Source of the DNA: Calendula officinalis
Lineage: Eukaryota > Streptophyta > Magnoliopsida > Asterales > Asteraceae
Length of the DNA: 64,000 nt
Direction: 5' to 3'
Assembly: GCA_963853835.1 (NCBI GenBank)
Contig: OY970834.1
Location: forward strand, 44,113,257-44,177,256
This document shows positions 44,001 to 53,979 of this stretch, one piece after another. Each line of letters opens with the position of its first letter. Position 1 is the first letter of the stretch. Position numbers and translations under genes: made by a program. A model generated the notes under the pieces. The model had not been told where the DNA came from. It did not search any database and saw nothing but the letters and a program-made list of their open reading frames with translations.

Positions 44001-44579
44001 ACCTTTTAGGCATGCAACACAGTGATGATCACACATGAATTGTTTTTGAGGTAGTCCATTGACCAGATTTCTTTTTACTAAATTGTTCATGTTTTTAAAA
44101 TTTGTGTGACACATCCTTCTATGCCAAAGTTCTGATTCAGTGGTGTTTGCCTTGGATATAAAGCAGTTGACCTCATTTGAAGAAATGAGTTCTCCCCCTA
44201 TATCTAGGCAATACACATTGTTTCTCCTTGGGGTTCTTAAAACAACATATTTTTCATCTAATATAAAATCAGGAGAAAGAATGATGCACTCAATGTCTGT
44301 GAAAAGAATTTTATTCTTCTTATCACATACTTGAGACACACTGACAAGATTGTATTTTAGCTCAGCTACATAAAATACATCATCAAATGTAATCTTTCCA
44401 TTTGTAACAGTACCTTTACCTGTGATCTTACCTCCTTTTGGGTTCTCACCAAAAGCCACAAATCCACCATCAAAGGACTTGAAATCTTTAAGAATTTGCA
44501 GATTTCCAGTCATGTGCCTTGAGCATCCACTATCAATATGCCATGTTCTTCCTTCTTCTGGGATCTGAATGCTCTGCAC
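41067..44579 (-). CDS. pol: Copia Pol polyprotein (PR-INT-RT-RNase H), copy 2
   Basis: About 1170 residues, closely matching copy 1: protease DSGCSRHMTG at 16-25, HHCC zinc site and integrase core with DNGTEF and ERRNR, RT VAQGYTQEEG and YVDD, RNase H YTDSDYGG. The variable linker (about 470-590) differs most but keeps its NTTG/TTD units. As in copy 1 the frame opens just after gag, offset by -1, with no ATG before the protease; 44579 is a GTG. Confidence 0.95.
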   Translation of the reverse strand: MQSIQIPEEGRTWHIDSGCSRHMTGNLQILKDFKSFDGGFVAFGENPKGGKITGKGTVTNGKITFDDVFYVAELKYNLVSVSQVCDKKNKILFTDIECIILSPDFILDEKYVVLRTPRRNNVYCLDIGGELISSNEVNCFISKANTTESELWHRRMCHTNFKNMNNLVKRNLVNGLPQKQFMCDHHCVACLKGKQHKTSHKSKTVNSISVPLQLLHMDLFGPTNVMSIGKKQYCLVITDDFSRYTWVFFLRTKDETSELIKNLIVKLENTSDQKVKAIRCDNGTEFKNANLINFCDLKGIDRQYSSPRTPQQNGVAERRNRTIIEAARSMLADSKLPITFWAEAVNTACYVQNRVLIVKPHFKTPYELFNKRKPSISFLKSFGCPCTILITREQIGKFDCKADDGIFVGYSTQSKSYRVFNKRLRIIEESINVSFNENVPNEQGNGPDWLFDIDNLTKSFNSNMNFNAGNSDCLNQKEGTSSVYTGQEKMRYIVVDTAPIVNTDVSKNSNIESSSNSENEVSSNSNTTGTSNSTENTTGPNYNLDSQDTTDTSNNFNTTDLNEDDSSSNSDQDNDEPNTNDNEGSQEEQLPEANESNLENQLVVDKATTTRTQKNHPLDLVLSDVNSPLQTRSKLNKSLSANMCNISLIANECMYECFLSQDEPKKIQQAMKDSNWIEAMQEELLQFKLQAVWTLVPLPKGKRAIGTRWIFRNKKDERGIVIKNKARLVAQGYTQEEGIDYDEVYAPVARIEAIRIFLAYASFKKFKVYQMDVKSAFLYGKIEEEVYVCQPPGFEDPKHGDYVFKLDKALYGLHQAPRAWYDTLSSYLLKNNFKRGAIDKTLFTKKVKNDILLVQIYVDDIIFGSTNDLLCKEFEELMQIKFKMSSMGPMNFFLGLQVSQRTDGILINQSKYVKDILEKFDLKDSKSASTPMETHKHLHPDVEGEDVDEHLYRSMIGSLMYLTASRPDIMYSVCVCARYQARPKELHLQAVKRIFRYLKGKPSLGLWYPHDSPFELIAYTDSDYGGECQDRKSTTGGCQFFGSRLVSWQCKKQTNVSTSTAEAEYVAASACCAQVLWIQNQLLDFGISILKTPIFIDNQSAISIVNNPVKHSKTKHIEIRFHFIRDCNEKKLIKVVKIHTDDQLADLFTKAFDVGRFNFLVSSIGMILIT

Positions 44580-44593
44580 AAGAGAGTAAAGGA

Positions 44594-47161
44594 TTAGTTA
44601 AGTTTGGGAACCCAAGCTTTATATGTCTTGGGTTCATCCTTTGAGAAATGAGCTTTTGGGGATTTAACTTTAAAGACTTTTGGTACCCATACTTGTTTAT
44701 TACTGGTATTTTGTTTTACTACTGTCCTTTTGTAGTTATTACTGGTGTGAGAATTTCCTACTGATCTTGGTTTATACCCATTGTTTTTAGCTTTTGAATA
44801 CTTTACTACTGATGGACCAGTAGTATTTGGGTACTTACCATGTTTAGAATGACCAGTAGTGTTTTTAAAGTTAACACCAGTAGTGTTTTTGAAATTTGTT
44901 TTGGGAGCAGTAGTATTTGTGAAATTAGGGTTATTACCAGTAGTATTCTTGTACTGGTACCATACAGCATTATAATTAGGGTTAACACCAGTAGTAAATT
45001 TGTTAGAGTTTCTACTGGTGTTGGAAAATTTAAAATATTGTTTATTTTGATTGTATTTTCCATTATTCTTGAAGTAATTGCTGTACTTTGGGCTTCCAGC
45101 TCTTCTGTTTTGAACAAACCTTGGTTTACTTCTTCCAAATCTTGGATCTTCAACAATTGGATTTTTAATTTTATTTACTACTGAATGACCAGTAGTAACT
45201 TTTAACTTTTGAGTTTTAGCATTTTCTTTAAGAACTTTAAATTCTTTTAACTCTTTGCAGTTTATTGGATTGTAGTGACAATCCTTTGCTAAATGGTTCA
45301 TTTTATTGCATATAACACATCTTAGTTTCTTATTTTTAGCACCTTCAGGTATTCTTTGGTCTAAGAGTTGTGTTTTATTTCTTTCATTCCCCCTTGTTAA
45401 AATTTTTGGTACATTATCTGCATTATATTTGGGAGATTCATTTGGACTTTGAGCTGTGTGAAAACTTGTATCAATTGATTTTGGTGATTCACTTTGAGAT
45501 ATGGTAAATTCAATTGATTGTTCATCATCAGAAGAAGTATTTGATTCAGATGTTTCATTAGATGATTCAGTTTGATTTTCAGTTTTTAATTCATTAATGA
45601 TTCTTTCTGAACTGTTTTTAAGAGGTGGAATGATTTTATATGGAGGTGGTACAGCATGATATCCCACCCCATGAACAACCTTTTCTGTAGTTTGATTATT
45701 AGTTAATTCATCAAGAATTTTAGTGCTTCTTTCAAACTTTTTAATTGTTAATTTATTTTGTTCAATTTCAAGCTGACATTCTTCTATTTTACTTGTTAGT
45801 TCTTTATTTTTTGTTTCATAAAACTCTTTCTCATCCACAGCTTGAAGCAATTCTTCCTTGATCCGTTGATCAATCATCTTGTACACCTTTATTTGATGTT
45901 CTTGATCAGCAATCACCCCATCAAACTCATGATTTCTTCTGATTGCTTTTGCTAAATCTTCATTTAATTTATTGTTTTCTTTTTCTAGATTTTTAATAAT
46001 TTTAGCACATTCAGGAGTACAAGGTTTAGATTTTACCTCAGTTTTGTTGTCAGTAAAAGCCATGAGAGCTTGATTTTGAGCATGCTCTTCTGCTTGGAAG
46101 CTCCAATCATATCCTTGTCCTTGTTGTGACACAAGAGCAGTTGATTTTGATCTTTTGTCTGGTTGAGGACATTCTTTTGCAAAGTGACCAAGGTTGTTAC
46201 AGTTGTAACACTTGACTTTAGTTTTGTCAAATCCTGCTTTGTCACCTTTGTTGAAATTGAGGCTTGTCCTTCCAGTTCTTTTTAGGAATCTTTTGGTCCT
46301 TAGGCTCAGCATAGCCATCTGCCATTTAAGATCCATCTCCTCAAGATCATCTGGATTCAGTTGTTCCAAGTCATCACTAATCAATGCAGTATGCACATGA
46401 CTAGTGAAGAAGGATTCTCTTGCAGTATCCTCAGAATCTGCAGTCTTTCCTGTGGAGGTTTCTTGTCCTTGACCTGTACTAGACACAAAAGCAGCATTGT
46501 TAGAAGAAATAGAAGGGTTTTTGTGATTTACCTCAGTTTCAAACACTCTGAGATCATTATAGAGTTCATCTAACTCCTTTTCTTCTAAAGCATCTCTTTG
46601 TCTGTACACCACTGTGTACATGGCCCACTCTTCACTAAGAGACCTTAGAAACTTCATGTTGACATCCTCTTGATCCATCTTTACACCAACTTGGTTGAGT
46701 TCACCAATTAGTTTGTTGAATCTGTCAAACACTTGAGTGAGTGTTTCATTGGGCTTTCCTTTGAAATTTTCAAAGTCTTGTTTGAGAACAGACTTCATAT
46801 TCCTCTTGGTGCTCTTTGTCCCAACGAATCTCTTCTCCAGTGCCTCCCATAGTATTTTTGCATCATCATATTCAACAAAGAGATGTTGATAATCATTAGG
46901 AATGGCCAGTAAGAGAGTGCTTAGAGTTTTGAGTTCGATGCCTTTATCTTTCTTCTCCTTCTCACATTTAAGTTTGTCTGCCTCAGTTGCAGAGCTACTT
47001 GCTTGAAGTTGACCAGTTTTGTTTCTTTCACAAACGACTTCCCACATGGAATAATCTGTAATAAGCATGTATTGCTTAATACGATTCTTCCACATCCCAA
47101 AGTTATTGGGTGTGAGTATAGGAATTTTGTTGGCCTGAGTGCTTTCATTATTATCAGTCAT
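44594..47161 (-). CDS. gag: Copia Gag, copy 2
   Basis: 855 residues with the same layout as copy 1: UBN2-type domain, CCHC knuckle CYNCNNLGHFAKEC near 317, long coiled coil, then a second complete CCHC-like site CVICNKMNHLAKDC near 613, and an NTTG-rich tail. Residues about 590-660 differ most from copy 1, partly by a small compensated indel region around RIPEGAKNKK. Confidence 0.95.
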   Translation of the reverse strand: MTDNNESTQANKIPILTPNNFGMWKNRIKQYMLITDYSMWEVVCERNKTGQLQASSSATEADKLKCEKEKKDKGIELKTLSTLLLAIPNDYQHLFVEYDDAKILWEALEKRFVGTKSTKRNMKSVLKQDFENFKGKPNETLTQVFDRFNKLIGELNQVGVKMDQEDVNMKFLRSLSEEWAMYTVVYRQRDALEEKELDELYNDLRVFETEVNHKNPSISSNNAAFVSSTGQGQETSTGKTADSEDTARESFFTSHVHTALISDDLEQLNPDDLEEMDLKWQMAMLSLRTKRFLKRTGRTSLNFNKGDKAGFDKTKVKCYNCNNLGHFAKECPQPDKRSKSTALVSQQGQGYDWSFQAEEHAQNQALMAFTDNKTEVKSKPCTPECAKIIKNLEKENNKLNEDLAKAIRRNHEFDGVIADQEHQIKVYKMIDQRIKEELLQAVDEKEFYETKNKELTSKIEECQLEIEQNKLTIKKFERSTKILDELTNNQTTEKVVHGVGYHAVPPPYKIIPPLKNSSERIINELKTENQTESSNETSESNTSSDDEQSIEFTISQSESPKSIDTSFHTAQSPNESPKYNADNVPKILTRGNERNKTQLLDQRIPEGAKNKKLRCVICNKMNHLAKDCHYNPINCKELKEFKVLKENAKTQKLKVTTGHSVVNKIKNPIVEDPRFGRSKPRFVQNRRAGSPKYSNYFKNNGKYNQNKQYFKFSNTSRNSNKFTTGVNPNYNAVWYQYKNTTGNNPNFTNTTAPKTNFKNTTGVNFKNTTGHSKHGKYPNTTGPSVVKYSKAKNNGYKPRSVGNSHTSNNYKRTVVKQNTSNKQVWVPKVFKVKSPKAHFSKDEPKTYKAWVPKLN

Positions 47162-47235
47162 GATTAATAATGTGTGTGTTTTAAAGATTAAAACTTTTTG
47201 TTGTTCTTAACAATTAGTAGATCTAGAACCAATAT

Positions 47236-47247
47236 GCTCTGATACCA
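47236..47247 (-). other. Copy 2 primer binding site (tRNA-iMet)
   Basis: TGGTATCAGAGC on the minus strand, two bases from the 5' LTR. Confidence 0.95.
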
Positions 47248-47249
47248 CT

Positions 47250-47867
47250 TGTCAGGATCGATTAACTATAGACAAGTTAATAAACACCTTAGATCTAATT
47301 GATGATAGAAGTTGCAGCGGATCAACACTATATCAATGATTAAGAACAATGAACTGTAAGAACAATATGTAAGAATATTAAGAACACAGTTTCACAAAAA
47401 GCTTCAATGTATATTATTAAGTTAACAATACACACGTACGTTTACAATTCGTAAGGAACTATATATAATAGTCCTTGAAGCTAAACTATTTACCCTAGTT
47501 ATTCTAGGATACGATTTACATCTAATTATAAACGATATACATTGATTTACATTCTATAACTATCTCTGCGAAGATCTCGGACTTGATATGTTCCATAAAC
47601 GCGTATCAGTAGTAAAACCAATCACCAGTAGTAAATAAGTAACATCAGTAGTAAACTTGGTGATCAGTAGTAAGTCCATAATCATCGTCAGTAGTAACTA
47701 CAATGATCAGTAGTATCTTCAATCTTTGTATGATCAGTAGTAACTAAGTTATAGAGAACACCAGCATCAACTTCATCAGTAGTAAATGTTTCTGCCCCAT
47801 CAGTAATAAACATAATTATCACTAACTGCAGCATCAGTACTAAGTTGATCTGTGATTTGCTCTAACA
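47250..47867 (-). repeat. Copy 2, 5' LTR
   Basis: 618 bp, same sequence as 36433-37050. Confidence 0.96.
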
Positions 47868-47872
47868 CCCAC

Positions 47873-48353
47873 GATGACAATCTGGGGTGAAGCGGAGATC
47901 ACGGAAAAGTGTTTTTGAGTCCCAAGAGCATTTAATGCGAACAAGTCCCCAAGACGGCGGTGGCGTGGTATCCTGCTACGACACAATGAAGAAAGACTTC
48001 GGACTCTACCTTTTGACCGATGGACATCCTGCAAGACCAGTCCGAGAGAAGGCCTCCTTCTCTATTTGGGTCTTCCGGATTGGCTATAAATTCGGATCCG
48101 CAAGCAAAGAACAGACGAACAGACTCGGTACATTCATTACTTACTCCTTACATGCAATACGATCTTTACATATAGCATTAATTACCCGATAGACCTTACG
48201 TCAATAAATACTGACTTGAGCGTTGGAGTGCCCTCACGAGGATCACCCTCGGGGAGCATCTAACCCAAGGTTTGCGGTTGATTTCAGGTCTTCTTACAAG
48301 GTTCCAGGCGAAAACGACCTTCCGTCCGGACCTCCGGAGAATTGGTTTCAACA
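47873..48353 (+). repeat. Gypsy 5' LTR, inner part
   Basis: GC-richer than the flanks. TATA box TATAAATT at 48085-48092. It ends in CAACA just before the PBS. The outer part lies on the other side of copy 2. The start cannot be checked because the 3' LTR is not in the window. Confidence 0.65.
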
Positions 48354-48355
48354 TT

Positions 48356-48372
48356 TGGCGCCATCCGTGGGA
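48356..48372 (+). other. Gypsy primer binding site
   Basis: TGGCGCCATCCGTGGGA, two bases after the LTR end. TGGCGCC-type primer sites are usual in Tat-type elements. The exact tRNA is not certain. Confidence 0.7.
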
Positions 48373-48383
48373 CCTTGAACAAA

Positions 48384-51300
48384 ATGGTCCAAGAAATAGC
48401 GTCGAACGATCGTCACCAAACAACGCCGATCCGGCCCGTGGAGCCGGTGGGGGGAGTATTGACTCCTGCGTCGGTTTCTACCTGTCCGCCACCGGAAAAT
48501 AGAGGGAATGAACCCACAGAGGAAGAGCTAGAAGATTACAACCTTTTCTGTAGATTCCGGAAGATGAGGTAGATGGAGAAAACTAGAGCGAAAACCAAAG
48601 AGACGCTCGGTGTAGAGAGGAACTTGACGTACTCAAGCGATGATGAATCCGTGGAGGTGGTATACAAAGACCCCATCCCCCCCAGGAAGATCCCATCCCT
48701 CCAACTCGAAAGGCGAGAGGAAGATAGACGCCCCGCACGGAAGAAAGAAACGAGGAGTTGTGATCACCAGAAAACTTCGGAAGAGAGGGGATTCCGCTCT
48801 CCGTTCACGGATGATATCAACGAGATGCCCATACCGCCCGGTCTGAAGGGACCACGGGTCAAATCGTATGACGGGACGGGAGATCCAGATGACCACGTAG
48901 CCAGCTTTCATTGTGCCGTGAAGATGATCCCTATGGATCCAAAGCTGTGGTGCCTGTACTTTGCAGGAACCTTGGAAGGGTCCGCACGATATTGGTTGTC
49001 AAGCCTTCCGCAGAGAAGCATCTCTAGCTTCGAAGACCTGGTGACACAGTTCAGTCATAGCTTCATACAACAGAAGAAATATCAGCAGCGGTCCCAGTCA
49101 ATAATGGCCTGCAGACAACGAGAGGGAGAATCCAACCGGTCGTATTTCAAAAGATTCAATGAGCAGAGCCGAAAGATGCCCGTGCGGGAAGATTCCCTCA
49201 TTATTGCAGCGTTCACGTACGAGTTAAGAGAGGGCGAGCTGTTCAGAGAGCTGTCGAAAAAAGATTTTTATAAAGCCGATGATATGATCAACGTTGTCAA
49301 TAGAGTGTTGAAGCAGGAGGAAGAGAGTGCGGAGAAGTTACGCTTTGAGGCACAAGAAAGGAAGGGGACTTTCGGTTCGGCCCCGAGTCGGAATCCTGAG
49401 AGATCCAAAAATGCTTACCGATCGCCGCTCCCGGGAAGGTTGTCCTTCCGGGGGAGGATGTCGGGAGGAAGAGCGCCGGGCGAAAGGTACGAGCCGTATC
49501 GTCAAGAAGCGTTCGTAGCAAATGAGTCACAGGAAGATAAGGAAGGAAGGCCCATCCGAAAAAGATATCCACGGGACCCAAACGCTTATTGTGAGTTCCA
49601 CAAAATAATGGGTCACACCACTACCACCTGCGAGAGCTATAAACGAGAGAAGGAAGCCCAGAGGAAAGGGAAGGGAAAGGAAGTTCAGACGGAAGCCCCG
49701 AAAGGTAAGGAAGCTGTTTATGATACAGAAATTCTTGCGATAGAAGGGGCAGTTACTTCTAGCCCTCCCTTTAGGAAAAGAAAAGAAGCAACTATAGAAT
49801 TCGGAAGAAACGAACCAATCCCGGAAGGATACATAGGGATGGAGCCACTTGTAATTTGCGGGGCTATCGCCCGAACGATGGTACGCCGCATTTACGTTGA
49901 CGGGGGAAGTTCGGCAAATATCATGTATGATCATTGTTTCGATAAGTTCCCTCCGGACGTTAAGGCGTTCCTCAAGCCCGCCACCTCTTCGGTGGTGGGA
50001 TTCTCTGGAAGATCCGTGTGGCCACGAGGAAAAATCCATCTCCCCTTGGTGTTGACTGATTGGAACACATGTCGCAACAAAACTATCACCACCGAGTTCA
50101 TCGTCATAGAGGCTCCGTCCCGATATAATGTCATATTGGGGCGAACCGGAATGTGGCAATTGCAGGCCATAGCTTCTACGGTCCACGGTTTGCTTAAATT
50201 CCCTTCGGACCATGGCATACTCACCGTTCAGAGCATGCCCATGCCGGTGGCGGAGTGTGGAAGTATTGTAGATCAGGATAGTTGGACGGAGCAGGAGGAG
50301 GTTCAAGTGGTCATAAATCCCGAATTCCCGGAAGCTACCGTCCGGATGGGTAGCGACCTTCCGCTCAAGATAAGAAAGGAGCTGGAGGCCCTGTTAAGAG
50401 AAAATAAGCAAGTGTTTGCATGGGGACCCAAAGACATGACGGTCGTCTCAAGAAACGTTGCAGAACACAAGCTAAACATCAACCCTACTTTCACGCCCGT
50501 CAAACAATCAAAAAGGGGAATGGCAACCGACCGGAGCAAGATGGTCAACAAAGAGGTAGATGATCTGGTATTAGCAGGTGTCTTGCGAAGCACTCAATAC
50601 CCGGAATGGGTGGCCAACCCCGTATTGGTCAGAAAGGGGGATGGGTCCATGCGGATGTGCGTGGACTTCAAAGATCTTAATAAAGCATGTCCCAAGGACA
50701 GCTACCCCCTCCCAGAAATCGAACAGAAGGTAGAAGCACTGGGAGGATACAAATGGAAGTCTTTTCTGGACGCTTACAAGGGTTACCATCAAGTTCAGAT
50801 GGCCAGGGAAGATGAGGAGAAAACGGCCTTCCATACGGCCAGGGGTACATACTGTTATGTCAAGATGCCGTTTGGGTTGCGGAACGCTGGTGCTACATAC
50901 CAGCGCTTGGTCGATAGGGCTTTCAAAACACAGATAGGGCGAAACCTGGAGGTATATGTGGATGATATGGTAATCAAGAGTAAGGAAGATGGTGACCTAG
51001 TCAAAGATGTGGCAGAAACCATCCGGCAACTACAAAAGATTAACATGAAGCTGAACCCTAAGAAGTGTTCATTTGGAGTAAGTGGGGGGAAATTCCTGGG
51101 TCACATTATCACCCCGTCCGGGATCCAGGTTAATCCAGAGAAGATAGACAATCTGTTAAAATCAAAAACTCCGCGAACGGTGAAGGACGTGCAAGCCTTA
51201 AACGGGAAACTTGCGGCGCTCGGGCGTTTCTTGGCCAAATCCGCAGAAAAATCCATACCCTTCTTTAGAACGTTGCATGGGTGTACCAAGAAAGGAGAAG

Positions 51301-53562
51301 TGGAATGGACGGAGAAGGCGGAAAAAGCATTCGGGGAGCTCAAGCAGCACCTACGAACCATCCCAACAATGGCTAGCCCGAAAGAGGGAGAGCCTCTTGT
51401 CATGTATCTCTCGACGAGCGAGGAAGCAATCAGTTCGGTCCTTCTCGCAGAAAGAGAAAAAAAAGCAAATTCCAGTTTACTTTGTTAGCCGAGTATTGCA
51501 AGGCGCGGAGTTGAACTACTCCCTCATTGAGAAACTGATCCTGAGCCTCATATAATCAGTCAGACGCCTGAAAAGATACTTCCAGGCCCACTCGATAACA
51601 ATCTTAACTAACCAACCGATCAAGAACATACTACTTCAGCCGGAACGGTCGGGACGCATGACCAAATGGGCGATTGAGTTGGGAGAGTACGACATTTTAT
51701 TCAAACCTAGATCCAGCATCAAAGGTCAGGCCCTGGCAGATTTCTTACTTGAAATACCAGATGAAGGGAAACTGCTCACAGAAAGCATGCAGGCAGAGTC
51801 GAACGGTACGGGGAGTGAACTCGCAAAGAAAGACCACACTCCATGGCGTATGTATACGGACGGAGCTGCAGGAAAGGAGGGTTGCGGAGCAGGAGTCGTC
51901 CTATCAGGACCAGACGAGGAAAAAGTAACGTACGCCCTCAGGTTCAATTTTGCTTGTTCAAACAACGAAGCCGAATACGAAGCATTACTAGCAGGTCTAA
52001 ACCTAGCTCGGAGCTTGGAGATAAGCGAGTTGGAAGTATTTGCAGATTCGATGCTAGTGGTGAACCAGGTGAATGGGTCCTATGAAGCTAAAGAAAGCCA
52101 CATGAAGCGATATCTGGAGCAAGTGAATACCAAGGTAGCAAAGTTCAAAAAATTCAAAATAACACAAGTGCCTCGCACCCAAAACAAAGAAGCGGACGCA
52201 CTTAGTAAGCTCGCTTCTATGTTATATCATCACCTCACAAAGGAGGTTCTAGTTGAAGTCCTTCCAGAAAGAAGTATCGAACGGACACCTGACAAGGAAA
52301 GCATGGAGATAGAGGAAGACGAAGGTTGCTGGATGAGGCCAATGATACGATATCTGACGGAAGGTTCGCTTCCGGAAAACCCGAGTCAGGCGAGAAAGGT
52401 AAGAATGAACGCAGGGATGTACACCATGAAAAATGGGGTGCTTTACCGGAAGGGCTATTTAACTCCTTGGTTGCGGTGCTTAGGGAGGATAGAATCTCAA
52501 AGGGCTATAAAGGAAGTACACGAAGGTTTGTGCGGGCCTCATACGGGATCAAGGGCTTTGACGCAGAAACTCTTCCGAACAGGATACTTCTGGCCTCAAA
52601 TGTCGAAGGACGTCCAAGAGTACGTCAAAAAATGTCAGAAATGTCAGGCATACTCTAACATCCCGAGCCAAGCACCTACCACCCTCACAAGCATCCACAA
52701 TCCGTGGCCGTTCTGCCAATGGGGCATCGACATAGTGGGACCTTTCCCACTAGCTCCGGACGGTTTAAAGTTTTTGGTAGTCGCAATAGATTACTTCACA
52801 AAATGGGTGGAGGCGAAGCCATTATCTTGTATCTCGGGGGCAAATATCATCAAGTTTATATGGAAACAGATCGTCTGTCGGTTTGGCCTTCCGCACACCA
52901 TTATCAGCGACAATGGAAAACAGTTCGCTAGCAATCCCCTTAAAGAATGGTGTGCGGGATTATGCATTCGGCAAAATTTCACGTCTGTTGCTCATCCCCA
53001 GGCCAACGGCCAAACCGAGGTAACTAACAGAACCATCGTGAAAAGAATTAAAACTCGTTTAAACCGATCAGAAGGAGGATGGGCAGACGAGCTACATAGC
53101 GTCCTTTGGGCTTACCGAACCACGACAAGAAGGGCTACACAGGAAACTCCGTATAGTCTGGTATACGGATCTGAAGCGGTCATCCCTTTGGAAGTTGTAT
53201 TGCCATCTCCCCGGGCGGAAAACTTTTGTCTTGAAGGCAATGTGGAAGCATTAAGGCATAATTTGGACCTTGTAGAGGAACGAAGGGAAAATGCTGCCTT
53301 ACGGCAGGCTGCATACAAGTCAAGAACAGAGAAGTACTATAATGAAAAGGTCCGTGCAACAGCATGTAAAGTAGGGGATCTAGTTCTCCGAAAGAATGAA
53401 GCCAGTCTGCACTACAAGCCTAGCAAATTGTCCCCTAACTGGGAAGGTCCATACAGGGTAAAGGAGTCCAGAAGAAACGGTTCATACTTCTTAGAAACAA
53501 TGGAAGGGGCAAGCATTCCGCGAACCTGGAATATGAAGAACCTCCGCAGGTTCCATTTCTAA
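48384..53562 (+). pseudogene. gag-pol: Tat-type gypsy gag-pol, three disruptions
   Basis: Reads from ATG 48384 to the stop at 53560-53562, about 1725 codons. Gag domain near 48870-49230 (motif SARYWLSSLPQRS). Knuckle-like CEFHKIMGHTTTTC near 49590. Protease DGGSS near 49900. RT with YVDDMVIKSKE near 50955. First RNase H near 51400. A second, plant-type RNase H (YTDGAA, 51855-52200). HHCC zinc site (CQKCQAY near 52640). Integrase core with DNGKQF near 52910. Breaks: TAG at 48570-48572, a frameshift at the eight-A run 51457-51464, TAA at 51553-51555. Otherwise the frame is open, so inactivation is recent on the scale of such elements. The second RNase H supports the Tat lineage. Confidence 0.9.
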
Positions 53563-53979
53563 GAAGGCTTTTTTTTTGTACGCGCGGCATGGATGAATTA
53601 CGTTTATTTTTGTTTGTCTCTAAGCCCTTTTGGTTATTTATCCAACTAGCAATGTACCCAACGATGCGTGCGAAGTTTATTAGTAAAACTCCTTTCGAGA
53701 AAGGTATCTTTTAATTATTAACTAAGTTTGTTAATTAATTATTAGTATCATAACTATGACCGGAACGCCCACACCAACGAATCAGCGTGTGTCCGGAGCA
53801 AATAAATAACGAACGAAATATCGAAACAAACGACGAACGAATATAACAAACGAATTTCCTTAAGTAAGAGGGACACTTCTACAGGAAACATAAGTTGATT
53901 CATTAAAATTTGCACGAAGCAATACAATACAAAAAATAAAAACATGAAGAAACAAAAGAAACATGTTCAAACTTCGGCA
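53563..53979. other. Spacer between gypsy pol and the antisense ORF
   Basis: Non-coding, ending in A-rich DNA. The 3' ends of the two converging reading frames lie about 415 bp apart. Confidence 0.6.

Larger units (their letters stand above)
36433..47867 (-). mobile_element. Sirevirus-type Ty1-copia retrotransposon, copy 2, intact
   Basis: An 11,435-bp element with perfect 5-bp target duplication cccac (36428-36432, 47868-47872). Same order as copy 1, all three frames open. LTRs are identical to each other but differ from copy 1's by scattered substitutions and small indels, so this is a sister sublineage, not a duplicate of copy 1. Confidence 0.95.

Noticed and set aside
49527..50306. 259-codon minus-strand ORF
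   Set aside because: Shadow of gypsy gag-pol on the other strand, without recognisable domains.
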